Shown one piece after another: positions 1-11,705 of a stretch of 64,000 nucleotides of DNA. Source of the DNA: Syncephalis fuscata (lineage: Eukaryota > Zoopagomycota > Zoopagomycetes > Zoopagales > Piptocephalidaceae); assembly GCA_025786725.1 (NCBI GenBank), contig JAHLTZ010000025.1, forward strand, positions 310,001-374,000, in the 5' to 3' direction. The stretch's first letter is position 1; each line of letters opens with the position of its first letter. A model generated the notes under the pieces. The model saw only the letters and a program-made list of their open reading frames with translations, made no database searches and was not told where the DNA came from. The translations under genes were made by a program, and so were the position numbers.

Positions 1-887
1 CTATCAAACTTACGCAGGTAATATCATATTATCCGTCTGCTTTAATAAGTCAATAATTGGCTGTGTCTGTTCCGTCAATCTACATTGATAATGTACAGTA
101 TTAATATACGCTTAAATAGCATAATATTTAACGCTTCTTACCGAGCCAGCTTATCATTTGCTTTTCGTAGTTTTTCAGAGTTATCGTTCTCTTCTAATGG
201 CAAATTACACTGATCGCATAGAAATTGACAAGTATACGGATCAACGTTCTTACAAGCATCCAATGCATCAAATACACGATGACACATTGGACAGGCATAG
301 CCTTTGTTTTCTTGTTCCTATAGCCATTATTAGATTTAATCATAACTAATACTTCTATTACTTACACCGCGTAGATCAGCCAACACACGTTTACGCATCT
401 CATAAATTCGCCATTTAACAACATCCACAAATCGCTTATAATCAATCATATAATAGGTACGCCGAATCGTCAATCCCTCCACTTTTTTTGTATCATAGCG
501 AAATGCACTAATATAACATAGCATTATTAAATACATCTGTTCTTATTTACTTGCCCCTCTAACTAGCCCAGCCCATTGACTTACCTACGAATCAGATATT
601 CATCTCTTAATTTAGCACATATTTTGTGCACATTACTAGAAGAGAGTTTAGTCACTTTGGACAATTGCTCATCTCGATAACTAGGTAATGTATATATGAT
701 TAATCTTTAATATACGAGTGGCAATATAACACAATAGTCGTACGTACGTCTCTACTCTGCAAAGTGCGTCTAAGATGACCGTCCATTTGGGGTCGTAAAA
801 TGCGCGTGCTACTCTTGCTACCAATGTACGCAGTACTTGCTTTTCACTAGGCGTTAATTGCTTTGGTGCAACAATATGTGAGGCCAT
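1..887 (-). CDS. TFA1: Transcription initiation factor IIE alpha subunit (TFA1), 3' part off the left edge
   Basis: This is the large subunit of TFIIE, which recruits and regulates TFIIH at RNA polymerase II promoters. Five exons were traced: 887-748, 680-585, 507-366, 317-142 and 79-14, joined in frame by GT..AG introns; the window ends inside the next intron. The N-terminus (ATG at 887) carries the winged-helix region with the RAFYDPKWTVILDAL stretch, followed by a conserved segment rich in YY and VVKWRIYEMRKRV. Exon 4 holds the zinc ribbon, with CPMC about 20 residues before CDQC. Exon 5 has EQTQPIIDLLKQ, typical just after the ribbon. The acidic C-terminal half lies outside the window. 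The gene is divergent from DPH4 with only about 185 bp between the two starts. Confidence 0.9.
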
Positions 888-1072
888 AATAGACAGTAGG
901 CCAATCTAGTAGAATGATAGACTGAGGTTGTAGTATATGGATTCAGTAAATGCTCCACAGATGAAGTTGAAGAAATATTTTTTAGCCAACTCAGAACACC
1001 AAATAAATTTACCACGAATGATCACTGATTGGTCGATTTTAAACATTTTTTATTCATTTTAGTTTAAAGCCT
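888..1072. promoter_or_regulatory. Shared divergent promoter interval between TFA1 and DPH4
   Basis: This 185-bp gap separates two divergent start codons, so both promoters must lie here or overlap the transcripts. It is AT-rich. I see no distinctive operator or clear TATA element that I would name. Confidence 0.4.
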
Positions 1073-1715
1073 ATGAATGATTCTTCGTTGTATAGCTTGC
1101 TGGGAGTAGCCGAAGACGCATCTCGCGACACTATTCGAAAGGAATACCAGCGTCAACTGCTATTGGTAAGATAGTGTTGCTATTGTGTTGAGGTTGTTAG
1201 ACTGATGATATCCGTTTAGTGCCATCCAGATAAACATGTAACAAAGCAAATAGATAACAATGAACACGAACTACGTATTCGGCTAGATACAATAAGACAA
1301 GCATGGGACGTACTAGGTGATGTTGTGAAACGCAAAGACTACGATAAAGAGCTGAAAGGTGATTTGATTATAATGGATTGGTTCAATTCTGTGTTTAACC
1401 ATAGTTGTTGTTGCTATTGCTGCTGCTATTGTTATTGTTTTAGCCGGTCGGCTACGCCAAACAGCGCCAATGGACATTGCCGTAGATTTGGACGACATGG
1501 TATTTACTGAAGGTATAAGTGGCTGGCCATGTACAAACGATGGCTTATATTAATTGTTGTAAATAGATACGGGCGTGTACACTTATGCTTGTCGTTGCAG
1601 CGGCGAATATCTATTAACTGAAGCAGATCTAGAGGCAGGCGCTGAGCTAGTTAATTGTTCGCAATGTTCATTGCGTATTCATGTTCTATATCAATGTATT
1701 GAAGAGATGGAGTGA
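1073..1715 (+). CDS. DPH4: Diphthamide biosynthesis protein 4 (J-domain plus CSL zinc finger)
   Basis: Encodes a 149-residue type III J-protein that donates electrons or iron to Dph3/Dph1-Dph2 in the first step of diphthamide formation on elongation factor 2. Exons are 1073-1165, 1220-1358, 1444-1512 and 1567-1715, with phases that agree. The J-domain starts at residue 5 (YSLLGVAEDAS), with the HPD motif at the start of exon 2 and a QAWDVLGD helix after it. The C-terminal exon carries the CSL zinc finger: CRC followed about 25 residues later by CSQCSLRI. The length matches Dph4/Jjj3/DNAJC24. The second donor (GTGATT) is less canonical, but it is the only one that keeps both flanks in frame. 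Confidence 0.92.
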
Positions 1716-1895
1716 ACTGTAGGCGATGGCGGCAATGACTCACATTGACCTATAGGTCAATCACCAAATCTTTAATAAGAAATTGCTTTATTGATATGAA
1801 AACATAAGCTTCTTTCTCTTAAATAAATCGCATATTATTTTATTGTTATCAATTTTGATATTACAGTTGCTATTACAACAACTGCTAGGTTCAAC

Positions 1896-2474
1896 ATGAG
1901 TAGTGCATTCTTCTATGGATCTTTGATGCATCCCAAAGTGCTGACACGTGTTCTTTCAAAAAATGATTTGCCAGGTCCTGACGAAGGAGTACCAGCGGTG
2001 CTTATGGTAAATACGTCATTGTTCCAGTGTTTTCATACAATATTAATAAACACCTATCTACATTTACCTATACTATAGGGATATAGAAGACATCCTATTA
2101 TGCATGCTGCCTATCCAGCATGTGTGCCAGGACGTGACAAGGACACAGTGCAGGGTTTATTTGTGCAGGGACTGACCGAAGAGCATATCTGTCTATTAGA
2201 CTATTTTGAAGGCAATGTAGGTAAATACCGCTTATTCGATGTCCGTATAATAACCACACCTGATATGGTTACTGTTTATTAGGAATATACACGGGAGCGT
2301 GTATTAGTAGTGATAGGCAATGAAGCGGATGGTACGGCAACAACAGTAGAAGCCGATACCTATATTTGGTGCGGAAACAACGACCTTTTATTAACAGATC
2401 GTGACTGGGATTGGGTGTATTTTAAAGAGCATAATATTGGTCGTTTCATGACAGAGGACGATGGATTTAACTAG
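1896..2474 (+). CDS. AIG2-like gamma-glutamylcyclotransferase
   Basis: A 146-residue protein of the AIG2/GGCT fold, which releases 5-oxoproline from gamma-glutamyl amines or peptides; substrate is not predictable here. Exons are 1896-2006, 2079-2216 and 2283-2474, all phase 0. The N-terminus has the nucleotide-like loop FFYGSLM (residues 5-11), the hallmark of the family. The candidate catalytic Glu lies in LDYFEG at the end of exon 2, which continues as EYTRERV in exon 3. The C-terminus has AxTYIW and WDWVYFKEH, also typical. The stop is 64 bp from the convergent gluconokinase stop. Confidence 0.85.
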
Positions 2475-2538
2475 GGAATTGTTTGGTAGGATGGCGATAT
2501 GTGTATTCAATAACCACCTGTCTATCAGCAATATATGT

Positions 2539-3177
2539 TTATTGAGCAAGTGTTTCTATAACAGTGTTTAATAAAGTGTGTGGATTCAGTTCACCATCTA
2601 CAGTGATCACGTCGGATTGATCCAATGGCTGTTCATCTTGTGTGGGTATTTCTAGTGTGGCAAATTGGCTGTCGACAAGGCTGGCAGGCATAAAATGATG
2701 AGTACGCATTGTGGCCCGCTGTTGAGCACACAGTTTACTAATATGTAAATAGAGAAAGCATACAGGACATTTTAGCTGATGGCGAAAAATGTCACGATAA
2801 GCACGCTTTAAACAGGAACAGGCCAAGTAAATATGGGTTGGCTTATGGTTTGTTGTTTGGTTTAGCGATGTTGTTAATTGTTGCGCTTGTTGGTTAACAG
2901 CCTGACAAAGTGCAGCTAGCCATGGCCAACGATCTTCATCCTCCAGAGCCACACCACTGGCCATTTTTACGCGATTGGCTGGTGGATGATAATCATCAGC
3001 CTCGATATAAAATGGATTTAAAAGATCGCTAGTGGCTATATTTTGCGCTGACTCGATAGTCTGTTGACTGGCTTCATATTGTGCAAGCTGCCTGGCCATT
3101 GTTGTCTTGCCACAAGCACTTACGCCCATAATAACGACAATAGATACTTTTGGATTGTCTATTGGTAGTGAAGCCAT
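2539..3177 (-). CDS. Gluconokinase (shikimate kinase-like P-loop kinase)
   Basis: Phosphorylates D-gluconate to 6-phosphogluconate, feeding the pentose phosphate pathway. The single-exon product is 213 residues from ATG 3177, close to family length. It shows the Walker A loop GVSACGKTT, ADDYHPPANRVKMASG (gluconate site), the DEDRWPWL segment, CSCLKRAYRD, and the lid and adenine region with HFMPASLVDSQFATLE. An in-frame ATG at 3261 would add 28 hydrophobic residues, so a membrane-anchored or organellar isoform is possible. I chose 3177 because homology starts just after it. Its 5' end is divergent from the PPR gene. Confidence 0.88.
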   Translation of the reverse strand: MASLPIDNPKVSIVVIMGVSACGKTTMARQLAQYEASQQTIESAQNIATSDLLNPFYIEADDYHPPANRVKMASGVALEDEDRWPWLAALCQAVNQQAQQLTTSLNQTTNHKPTHIYLACSCLKRAYRDIFRHQLKCPVCFLYLHISKLCAQQRATMRTHHFMPASLVDSQFATLEIPTQDEQPLDQSDVITVDGELNPHTLLNTVIETLAQ

Positions 3178-3430
3178 TATACAAAACACTAACTTGCCAA
3201 GTAACAAAGCAATCAAATAGTTGTAAAAGTGTCTGTAAAGTAAAAATAGTGCCATGTTCATTAATATTTATTTTTATGATCTGTGGCGCACGTCATGAAT
3301 TCTTTTCTTACTGCATGCTTGTTCATTCAATTCTTACTTAGATTGTCGCCTAATTTGTCATTATTTTACGTGGACGCAGTTGTATAAGTTTGTGCTGTTA
3401 GTACGAGGATCGTGCGAGGTGAGAAGGCCG
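3178..3430. promoter_or_regulatory. Divergent intergenic interval, gluconokinase / PPR gene
   Basis: About 250 bp separate the chosen divergent starts. The stretch includes the possible N-terminal extension of gluconokinase (3178-3261). No named motif was recognised. Confidence 0.3.
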
Positions 3431-5844
3431 ATGCAGCGAACGTTTCTAGTGCTGCGCCGGTGCGTCTTGGAATGCGCGAATAACCGACGATCCTCTCGAG
3501 CCGCCGCTGCTGTCGATTGGGAGTTAGATCTTGCTAGTCACCGGGTACCTTCTTGTACTAAACGATCGTTGGCCAGATCGCGCTGTTTAACTAACGTAAA
3601 AGTCGTCATTGGCATTCGATCTTTGCATACGAGTACGCTGTTGGTTAATAGAGCCGGAATTCCTTCAATAGCGACAACACAAGTAGATACGGCCATATGT
3701 GCAGTGCAGGATATAACATCACCAGACAGTGCAAAGGAAAGCAATGCAACGATGAAAATGCTACTGCAACATCAAATGCAGCAACAGCAGATGTAGCAAA
3801 GAACAACGAAGATGTACAGCTACCAAGGACTACTCGGAAAGTTTTAAAAATTGATAGGCATGGTCAAGAGAAGGGCGATATATCGCGTCAATTACATCAT
3901 ACTAAACCGAAACCGACTATTAAAACAAAATCGTGTCATTATGCTCATACTGGAGTAGCGCCAGCTAGACTAAAGAAGGGTACATTTCAGAAGGCGCAAA
4001 CAAAATGCCTACATATACCCATAGCCGTAGACAATGCGTATACAGAGCTTGCATGCGAGCTTACTGCGGCTTTGCATGGTGCATATCCAGTATCAGCTGA
4101 TCATGTATGGCAGATATACGCCAAAGGACACCAATCAGTTGATTTTCTGTACGCTATTGATATTTCGTCATTTCGCAGGCTATTACGGGTGCTAGAGTGG
4201 CGCTATGGTGTAAAACACACTGCCGCTTTACCAGCCAATGCGAGCTTTAAAGAAAAGCAATCAACCGATATTGATATAGCAAACAACGAGGTGCTGGCTA
4301 TAGATCCACGCGATTCAAGAGCACAACAGGCAGAGCGTATTCTTCAGGTCATTAAAGATATGCGTAGACGCGGATTAAAGCCGCCCGACAATGCTTATAG
4401 AGCATTAATGCGCGATGCTATTTGGCTGACTAATGCTGGCAATACAACATGGACAGTACCACGTCACGATATAATATTGCGCAAAGAATTATTACGTGCT
4501 CATTTAACGATATTCCGATTAAAGCGCGATACATTACGTGTTATACTAGACGATGCAGCCGAAGCCATTGCTGCCATCGATCAGCCATCAACATCCAAAA
4601 TGAAGCGTGGCTATGAACGGTATGAATTTGATATGCCAGCAATAACTAAGGGACGGATTACCTATCAACAAATTATCGAGTCTGCTGCCAATTCATTGCA
4701 GCGTCCGTTGGCATTATTGGCCTATAATGATATCCGATATAATGGTCATAGTATTAGCGTTGCTACTGAACGTCTTTTATGGCAGACACTTGCTTCACGT
4801 CGTAGTCCATACCGCGATATTAGTACATTTGTTGCTATGCGACAGCTTCTAATTAACCGTGACAAAAATAATACCGAAAATGATGCAACAACAACATCTA
4901 ACGCCATGTTGTATAGTTATCGCGATGCTACAGCACAACTAGTATCTAGCAATAATTTAATGGATGCAACAAAACTTGCTATATCATTTTATAATGACGG
5001 CATTCAAGTGCCCATTCATTTACTTAATCAGCTATTAGCGCTGCTATGTGAAGCTTATTTATTAAAAACAGCGGTTGTGCTACTTAGATGTGTATGTTTA
5101 TCTAAATTAACCGACTCTTCAACACCTGAAAATGATTTACAGCAAACAGCACAGCACAGCAATAGCGTTTGGTTAGCACCAACCCGTCCCGATACCGTTA
5201 GTTTTAACACCGTAGCCAACGCATTTGTTGATCAAGGTGACTGGGAAGCAGCCCATGACATCGTTTGTCTCGCCACTGATATGGGAATTAAACCAACAGG
5301 CGTTACTATCAACGTCCAACTTAAAGCTGAACTGGCCCGTGAAATAAAAGAAACACAAGCCGCTATTGATAGCACATCTAATTCTGGATGGCCAGCCAAT
5401 GCTTACTGGGCACAGCATCAGCCGCAACCCGCACAACAACGCCACCCATCTGTAGCCACCTCTTCATCGTTAACGATTGTAGAACGCGCTCTAAACAATC
5501 TGATACGACAAAATGATCTAGTAGAGTCGCAGCTTAATGTTAGCACGTACAATCTATGTCTAACTACGTTAATGGCCAATGATTATCCGGAACACGATAG
5601 CTACACAGGTGGTTTAGCCGCCTATCGACTTGTAAACCGTATGGAAGCCGCCAACATTGCCCCCAATCTTGTCACTTGCCATACACTTTTACGAATCTAT
5701 GGTCGTAAAAAGGACCGCAAATCATTTGTCCGTGTGCTTAAAATGATGGCCAAACACCAGCTAATGCCTAACCGTACTACTCAAGCGATTATTCTCCAGT
5801 ACAGTGACCCCCATACTTGGCGATGGCGCCCCTCGCCTATTTAA
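3431..5844 (+). CDS. Mitochondrial pentatricopeptide repeat (PPR) protein
   Basis: Predicted organellar RNA-binding protein acting in processing, stability or translation of mitochondrial transcripts; the target is unknown. I start at ATG 3431, which gives an Arg-rich presequence ending with IRSLHTST, a typical mitochondrial cleavage region. A 47-nt phase-0 intron (3683-3729, GTAGAT..GACAG) then joins this to the long exon 3730-5844, giving 788 residues. Without this intron the open frame starting at 3697 would lack any targeting signal. PPR-like helical pairs are clearest near the C-terminus: PDTVSFNTVANAFVDQGDWEAA, and NVSTYNLCLTTLM followed by NLVTCHTLLRIYGRKKD. Central repeats are degenerate. 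The long exon is intact, unlike several other genes here. Confidence 0.75.
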
Positions 5845-7033
5845 ATCATTTAATAATAGTCAATTGTATACTATGCTTATTATCATCATTTAAATTGTTA
5901 TTTTGATTGCTATTACTAAAAACGGTTATAGTGTCGTTTATTCATGTATGCCTTTATGTTCTGCCTAATACTGATATCAATAGACCAAATACGGCTAATG
6001 ATTACGCGACTTTATTACAGTTGCCATGTGTGCCAGTACCCGATCCATATATACACGCAATTATAGATGTATACACAATACAACGCAATGGGTGTTGCTT
6101 GCCCAGGTCTACCCATTCCTGTGTATTTACGTCATTCCTATGTCATCCGCCCTTTACATCTGCGCCCAATTTGAAAATCATTTCTTCTATTCATTTTATT
6201 TGCATACCCAATACACAGGGGCTCAAGGCGCCGTCACATTACATCCTTGCCCGTAAATTACCGATAACAGCAAATATTGCTACTCAATTTAATCTACGCT
6301 CATCTATCATTTCTCCCCCCTCCCTAACACCGATACTAATAAACGATTCTAAAACAATACTTTATGCCAAGTGTGTATCAATACAGATACATATATACAC
6401 ACACTACATTATCGATATCATGAACACATAAATATTAATGTATCCACTCTACACATTAATGATTCCTATCAATCTATAGCACAAACAACAAGCCATCTAG
6501 ACTCATGCTGGTAGTACGATGGTAACCAAATTCACAAGTAGATTAGTTGCTACACAGCCACAGCCACATACATAGACACAGACATATACATGCATTCACA
6601 CACGCACACTCTGTCTCTCTGTCTCTATCATTGATAACATCCATTCACATTGCTATTAATGCACGTGCTTTATCACAAGCAATTCTATTCTTCTATCGCT
6701 GCCTCCTTTTACGGATGATCATTGATAATACCTGCTGATTGGTAGAGCGGAGTAAAGGCATATCTGGCCAGGGCTTATATCAGTCTATAGCACTAAGCAG
6801 AGTGAACAACACATGCCTCAACGCCCAACATCAGTCACTGATTGTTCGTTTATTTGGTAGTTTGCGCGCGCGTCAATACAACCTCCTTTGCTTTATCTTT
6901 TTTATTCTTCTACACTGCAACTTTTTTATTTCTCTATAGTAGTCCGTTCTAGCTGTGGTCTAAACCTAGCTAGGAACGTGCATCTATCCTCTATTCTAAC
7001 CACACTACATACGCGCACGTGTAGGTGTGTGCA

Positions 7034-7051
7034 GTGTGTGTGTGTGTGTGT
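7034..7051. repeat. (GT)n microsatellite
   Basis: Nine uninterrupted GT units in the intergenic region. Confidence 0.9.
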
Positions 7052-7150
7052 AAACTAGCACCTATTTCTCTGTGTCATCTTTACGATGAAATATATGTCC
7101 ATTCGTATTATATCTATATTGCTGCCTTTTCAATCGACGTTAAGTCGTTT

Positions 7151-7200
<50 letters not shown>

Positions 7201-7201
7201 A
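7151..7201. repeat. (TAG/AGT)n trinucleotide microsatellite
   Basis: About 17 uninterrupted AGT-phase units. One reading frame gives poly-Ser, but no supporting gene context is seen. Confidence 0.95.
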
Positions 7202-8500
7202 CAGCAGTAATAGTTATATTGGCCGTAACCTTGTGGTAAGTCAAATAATACGTTTATTCTTTCTTATTACCCACATGCTTGCCCTTTGTTTTCTACTGCT
7301 TGTGACTGAGTTATGCTATTATTGCATGGCCTATTTAATGTGGTAATTCTGGTTCGTTTAAAGGTCATAATATGGGAATGAGCGTTACAGCTCGGCATTC
7401 ACGTGCCGTTCAATTGTCTTATCGATTGTATCAGTCGTTTTAATCTTCTGTATAATGCGGACTTTTTAGCTGTTTTATTAAGACATTTTCTTTGCTAAAC
7501 TCACTCATTCACCCCACCCATTTTACACTGCCAATTCTGTATGCACACAAAACAGTGACTGTCTGCCATTAATAGCCGTAACGGTCGAAACACTGATAAC
7601 AGCAAAACACTTTGTTGTCGTCGTTGTGCACTCATATTTATTTGATACATTGTCGCTTATATTACATATTCACTATTATAGTATATGCATTCGTTGTTGC
7701 CTTACCGAGTTTCACTAATCGTTTTATGACTTTTACTGTAGTGGTTATCAGACCAGTTAAAAGCCTTAACTGAATGACTGACCAGCTATCCTGTTAGTTG
7801 CATATGCTCTTTTCTTTTTCCTTTCCATTTTCATATTTGCATGCATTATAGACGCACTAGATGTCTTATCTTAACAGCAACGTAAGTTGAATTGCGAAAC
7901 GATGATGGCGGTAATCGGTGTAATTTGCGTCATCATAGCATAGTGCCAACCATATGGTATTGGGCGGGTGAGTATGTTGTTATCTTATCTCGGCAAGTAC
8001 CGCTTTAAATGCATGCAGGAGGCTTATCTTACTTGTTTGCTTCCGAGTTGGCCGCAGCACTAGCAATGGCAGTAGCACAAGCCATGTAACCAGTACTACA
8101 TGATGGTAGATCCAAAGTTTATACGCGTATACACACACATATATATATGGCCTAGTACTATTGCCTCTATTACTGTTCCTTCCCGGCTCTTTTCACTCCT
8201 TTATCGAGCGTGCTGGCATTTCAGCCAACAGTTTTGTGTTTGGGCATAGTGTGTGTGTGACTTGTACACGCGTATTTATCGGCATTTACTCTGATCAACC
8301 TTGAGCTTTGATCTATTTTACTATTACAACAACTGATATTGATACTCCTTTTTAATCTAATTATCAATATTGTTGTTGATAGTATCTTTTGTGTATAGTT
8401 TACTAATTACGAATTATATGGCTGTTTACTATAGTACCTATAACAACAGCACTCGTTTCTGAGGATCCAGACACATTTAAATCGTACCATTTGTCTTAGT

Positions 8501-10663
8501 ATGACCAACATTATGACACAACCACCAGTGCTTCATTTTTCATTTTATACGCGTCACGAAAGTGACGACGATGACGATGTGTTATTATCGGCTGTCCATG
8601 AGCATCGTCAGCAAAGTCCATCACCACAACGTCAATCGCCGGCGGTTGTCGATCGTAACTCTCCTGAATTCAATTCTCGTGCCTGTCGTAGTGTGCGTAA
8701 AGCAATGCGCACATTGACGTCTACGGGTAATCGATCGTGTTCGTCAAAGGCGCACCATCGTCCGTCTTTTTCATTAACCGGCCTTTCTTCGGATGAATCA
8801 TGGCTTCCTAAACGATCTGCTTCCCCGCTTGATGCTACATCAGCCAAGGAAAGGAAAACACATGAATTTACATCGTCAGAGTCAAATAGTAGCGAGGGGC
8901 TATTTCCTAATAGAGAACATGCCCGACAAGATAAACATGCTAGCTATTTTGTACGCTGTGTGCACTCTGAAGAAGAGGATAACGACGACGAGGACGACGA
9001 GGACGATGAGGGTAGTTACGATCATTATGACAATGACATTGATTGCACCAAGACTACTTATGGATTAATAACCGACGGAACGGCAACGCCACGGTCACGT
9101 AATGATGTATCTATGTCACACAGTACACCGTGTACACCCATAAGGACTAGATTTACATCTATTGATTCGGGTAAGTAATAATTAATATGATTTGTTATAT
9201 TTGCTATAATAAGTAATATCTATTTTATAGCATTTATTCAAGCTAAGAAACCATCTATCATCGTTAATGGCGTAGCAGAAGAAGACGAAGTAGATGACGA
9301 AGTAGATGACGGTAATGATACAAGCGATACAGCAATATCAACGGCAGGAGGACAGTCATTTACAAGTTCATTGACTGCCGCTTCTTCAGTTAAAACAAGC
9401 CATGAAACTGATGATGACGCTGATGATGATCTAGACTGTTCAATGGACAATGTCAACTCACCAGAATCTGAACATAAATTTCCTGCATCTACGTCAGTAC
9501 TAAAACAACAAATGCAATTAATGGTACGTCATCGACAACGCCACCCTGACTATATTTATCATGCACCTTGTGAGCATTACCCATCGCAAGCACAGACTGG
9601 CTATTTAGTCAATGATCGGTGTCGTAAATACGATAATTTATTATCTGTAGTGGAATTTGGTGTGCGGGCTGCCGATTGTCTTCCGGTAACGTTCAAAACG
9701 GTCGCCGATACTTATTTGGCCGTGCGTGAACTGGCTGCATTTGATCGAGTGGCCGGTGTAGAGAATGTTGTCCAGTTGATTGATACATTCCTTGATGATC
9801 AAAGTAGACGGGTGTTTATTTTGCCACGTCTACGTCCACTTAACTGGGCCGAACACGATTTGATTGATTTGGCCAGATTATTGCGTCAAATGCTTTCAGC
9901 ATTATACCATGTACATCAGCGTGGTCTAGTTCATTTGGATATTAACCAGCGAATATGCTTCAAGATGCAGCTGGTGATTTAGTGTTGATTGATTTTGGTC
10001 TAGCTAGAGATGTGCCGGCCAATGGTCCACGAGCTGGCTGCTCCTCTGGTATTCGTCCTTGTGGTACAGCAGGCTTTATAGCACCTGAACTACTTGGTTT
10101 ATCTTGCTCGACGCAGGATAACAATGACGATGACTTGGATATTCTACTAGTCAGATCTATTGGTTCAGTACCTGCGACAGATTATGATGATCGACGTCGC
10201 CAGCCTCAACAACAACCAATGCGCGATGGCCGTAGCTGTGACTTTTTCTCAGCGGTGTTGTATTTGCCCTTGCACTTGTACCGTATCTGCCAGAGGACTG
10301 CACCACTGTTCGTTGTTTAGGCAGCTCTATTGCCACGATGGACACGCTAGAACGGGCACGTGCCGAACTCATTGAGTCGTTAAATAATCCATTCCGCGAT
10401 ACAACGATTCCCAAAGTGGTGTGGCAAGCAATGGAAGTGGCCGCCGGCTTACTTGATCCAAATCCAACAACGCGCTGGACGGCCGAACGTGGACTCGCTC
10501 CTGTTTTGTTAATGCAAAGTCTTGTGAATTTGCCGGCACTGATTTAGCTACCTATCAAGAAGCACGTCGTATGGCTCGCTATCATCGATCGTGTGCCATG
10601 ACCTCAAGAAGCCACTGGAGTGATGATGGCCTCGATGATGCCTATGGTATTTATAGGTATTAA
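8501..10663 (+). CDS. CDC7-like (DDK) serine/threonine kinase with three apparent -1 frameshifts
   Basis: Likely the catalytic subunit of Dbf4-dependent kinase, which phosphorylates MCM to fire origins and also acts in meiosis. Exon 1 (8501-9170) and exon 2 (from 9231) encode a long acidic, Ser-rich N-terminus. The kinase domain starts near 9625: VTFKTV supplies the beta-3 Lys, VREL the alpha-C Glu, and NVVQLIDTFLDDQ...VFILPRL matches CDC7. The catalytic loop HLDI(K)PAN and IDFGLA follow, then GTAGFIAPELL. The frame breaks at the AA of 9944-9945, the GG of 10254-10255 and the TTTT of 10503-10506; one extra base in each run restores a continuous kinase. The C-lobe (CDFFSAG, LDPNPTTRWTAE) then runs to the stop at 10661. 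CDC7 assignment is moderate; kinase identity is firm. Confidence 0.65.
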
Positions 10664-11705
10664 CAACAATAACAATAATGATATGTATTCATGTATTCAG
10701 TTACGTTTGGATCATATACACACAGCAATATTAATTAATCTTCCTTTATGAAGAACTGCAGCAGTCTTTTAATTCTTATACTGCTACTACTACTTTCCTA
10801 AATTACTTTATTTTATTAAATGAGCAACATTTATCATTTATATTCATATATCCAAGTGTGTAATGGTAATTAATTCATTATTATTATTATTATGTTATAA
10901 ACATTATTAGTATGTTTATTTATTACTTGCGTTTGAGTGACAAAGCATTTGTATATTTATATAATAATACTTGGTGTCAAATAACTTTATTGCATTAATT
11001 TAATTATTTTAATATACTGATTAATACTGATAAACTCGTTCTATAATAATGAGTAGCTTTTGGTGTTAATTGACATTAATATTTTAACATCATACAATCT
11101 ACGTCACCACATTTCCCTTTCTCTTTCTTCACACTTGACAGCATATATCCATTGCATATACTTGTACACTCCATATATGTTACATAGATAGTGTCAGTAT
11201 TTAACTGACTACTGGTCAAGTATAAATACCTTTACACTATGTATTTGCATTGCTATTTTGTAATCTAACCTCTTTTTACAAACCATCGTTATTAGTCGAT
11301 CATTGCTTTTGGCCCTTTTATTGACATGGTAAGTGCATTCCTGGCTTGTTTATGCTATGGATCATTGCAGATCGCACTATTGTATATGCACAGCGGCCAG
11401 TAGACAAATGTAGCGATTATATGCTGCCAAAGATACTATATGCTTTGATTTGCTATAGATCACTACGATAGATCGTGCTGGCAATAGCATATACAATAGC
11501 AACAGTAGTAGATTTCACTGTATGGTATTGAAGACTTGCTCAGGAAAGGAAAGGATCAATAAAGGTATAAATGTATACACATCATATAACAAGTAGAAAT
11601 GTCATTTGTTCTATCATTAAACGCATCATAAACTGAATAGACACATGTCAATAAATTGCTATTCTATAGTGTACACGTTTTATCGTGGAAATAGCATCAT
11701 GCTGT
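10664..11705. other. Convergent intergenic region with a diverged dispersed-repeat copy
   Basis: AT-rich 3' flank between the convergent kinase and MND1 genes. The segment near 11035-11560 is repeat copy A, described separately. I see no gene in the remainder. Confidence 0.6.
11035..11560 (+). repeat. Dispersed repeat, copy A (diverged, rearranged)
   Basis: The part 11085-11350 matches, on the opposite strand, 39100-39370 and 47130-47395. Shared landmarks are CATACAATCTACGTCA, CACTTGACA and the TGCATTCCTGGCTTGTTT-like block. The part 11420-11530 (TATATGCTGCCA..., GTAGTAGAT) matches the same repeat family in the opposite orientation, so this copy looks internally inverted. Confidence 0.7.

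Larger units (their letters stand above)
5845..8500. other. Long intergenic or leader region, CT-rich, with microsatellites
   Basis: About 2.65 kb without a convincing gene. Open frames up to 174 codons start at non-ATG codons and show no domain, so I do not call them. The plus strand has pyrimidine-rich stretches near 6290-6330 and 6600-6640, and dinucleotide and trinucleotide repeats near 7034-7201. It may hold a long 5' leader and promoter of the downstream kinase gene. Confidence 0.5.

Noticed and set aside
5907-6431. 174-codon open frame in the long leader
   Set aside because: It starts at TTG, has a composition like the surrounding CT-rich DNA, and shows no domain.
7086-7346. Frame with poly-Ser from the AGT microsatellite
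   Set aside because: The ATG frame is short and mostly a by-product of the simple repeat, with no homology.
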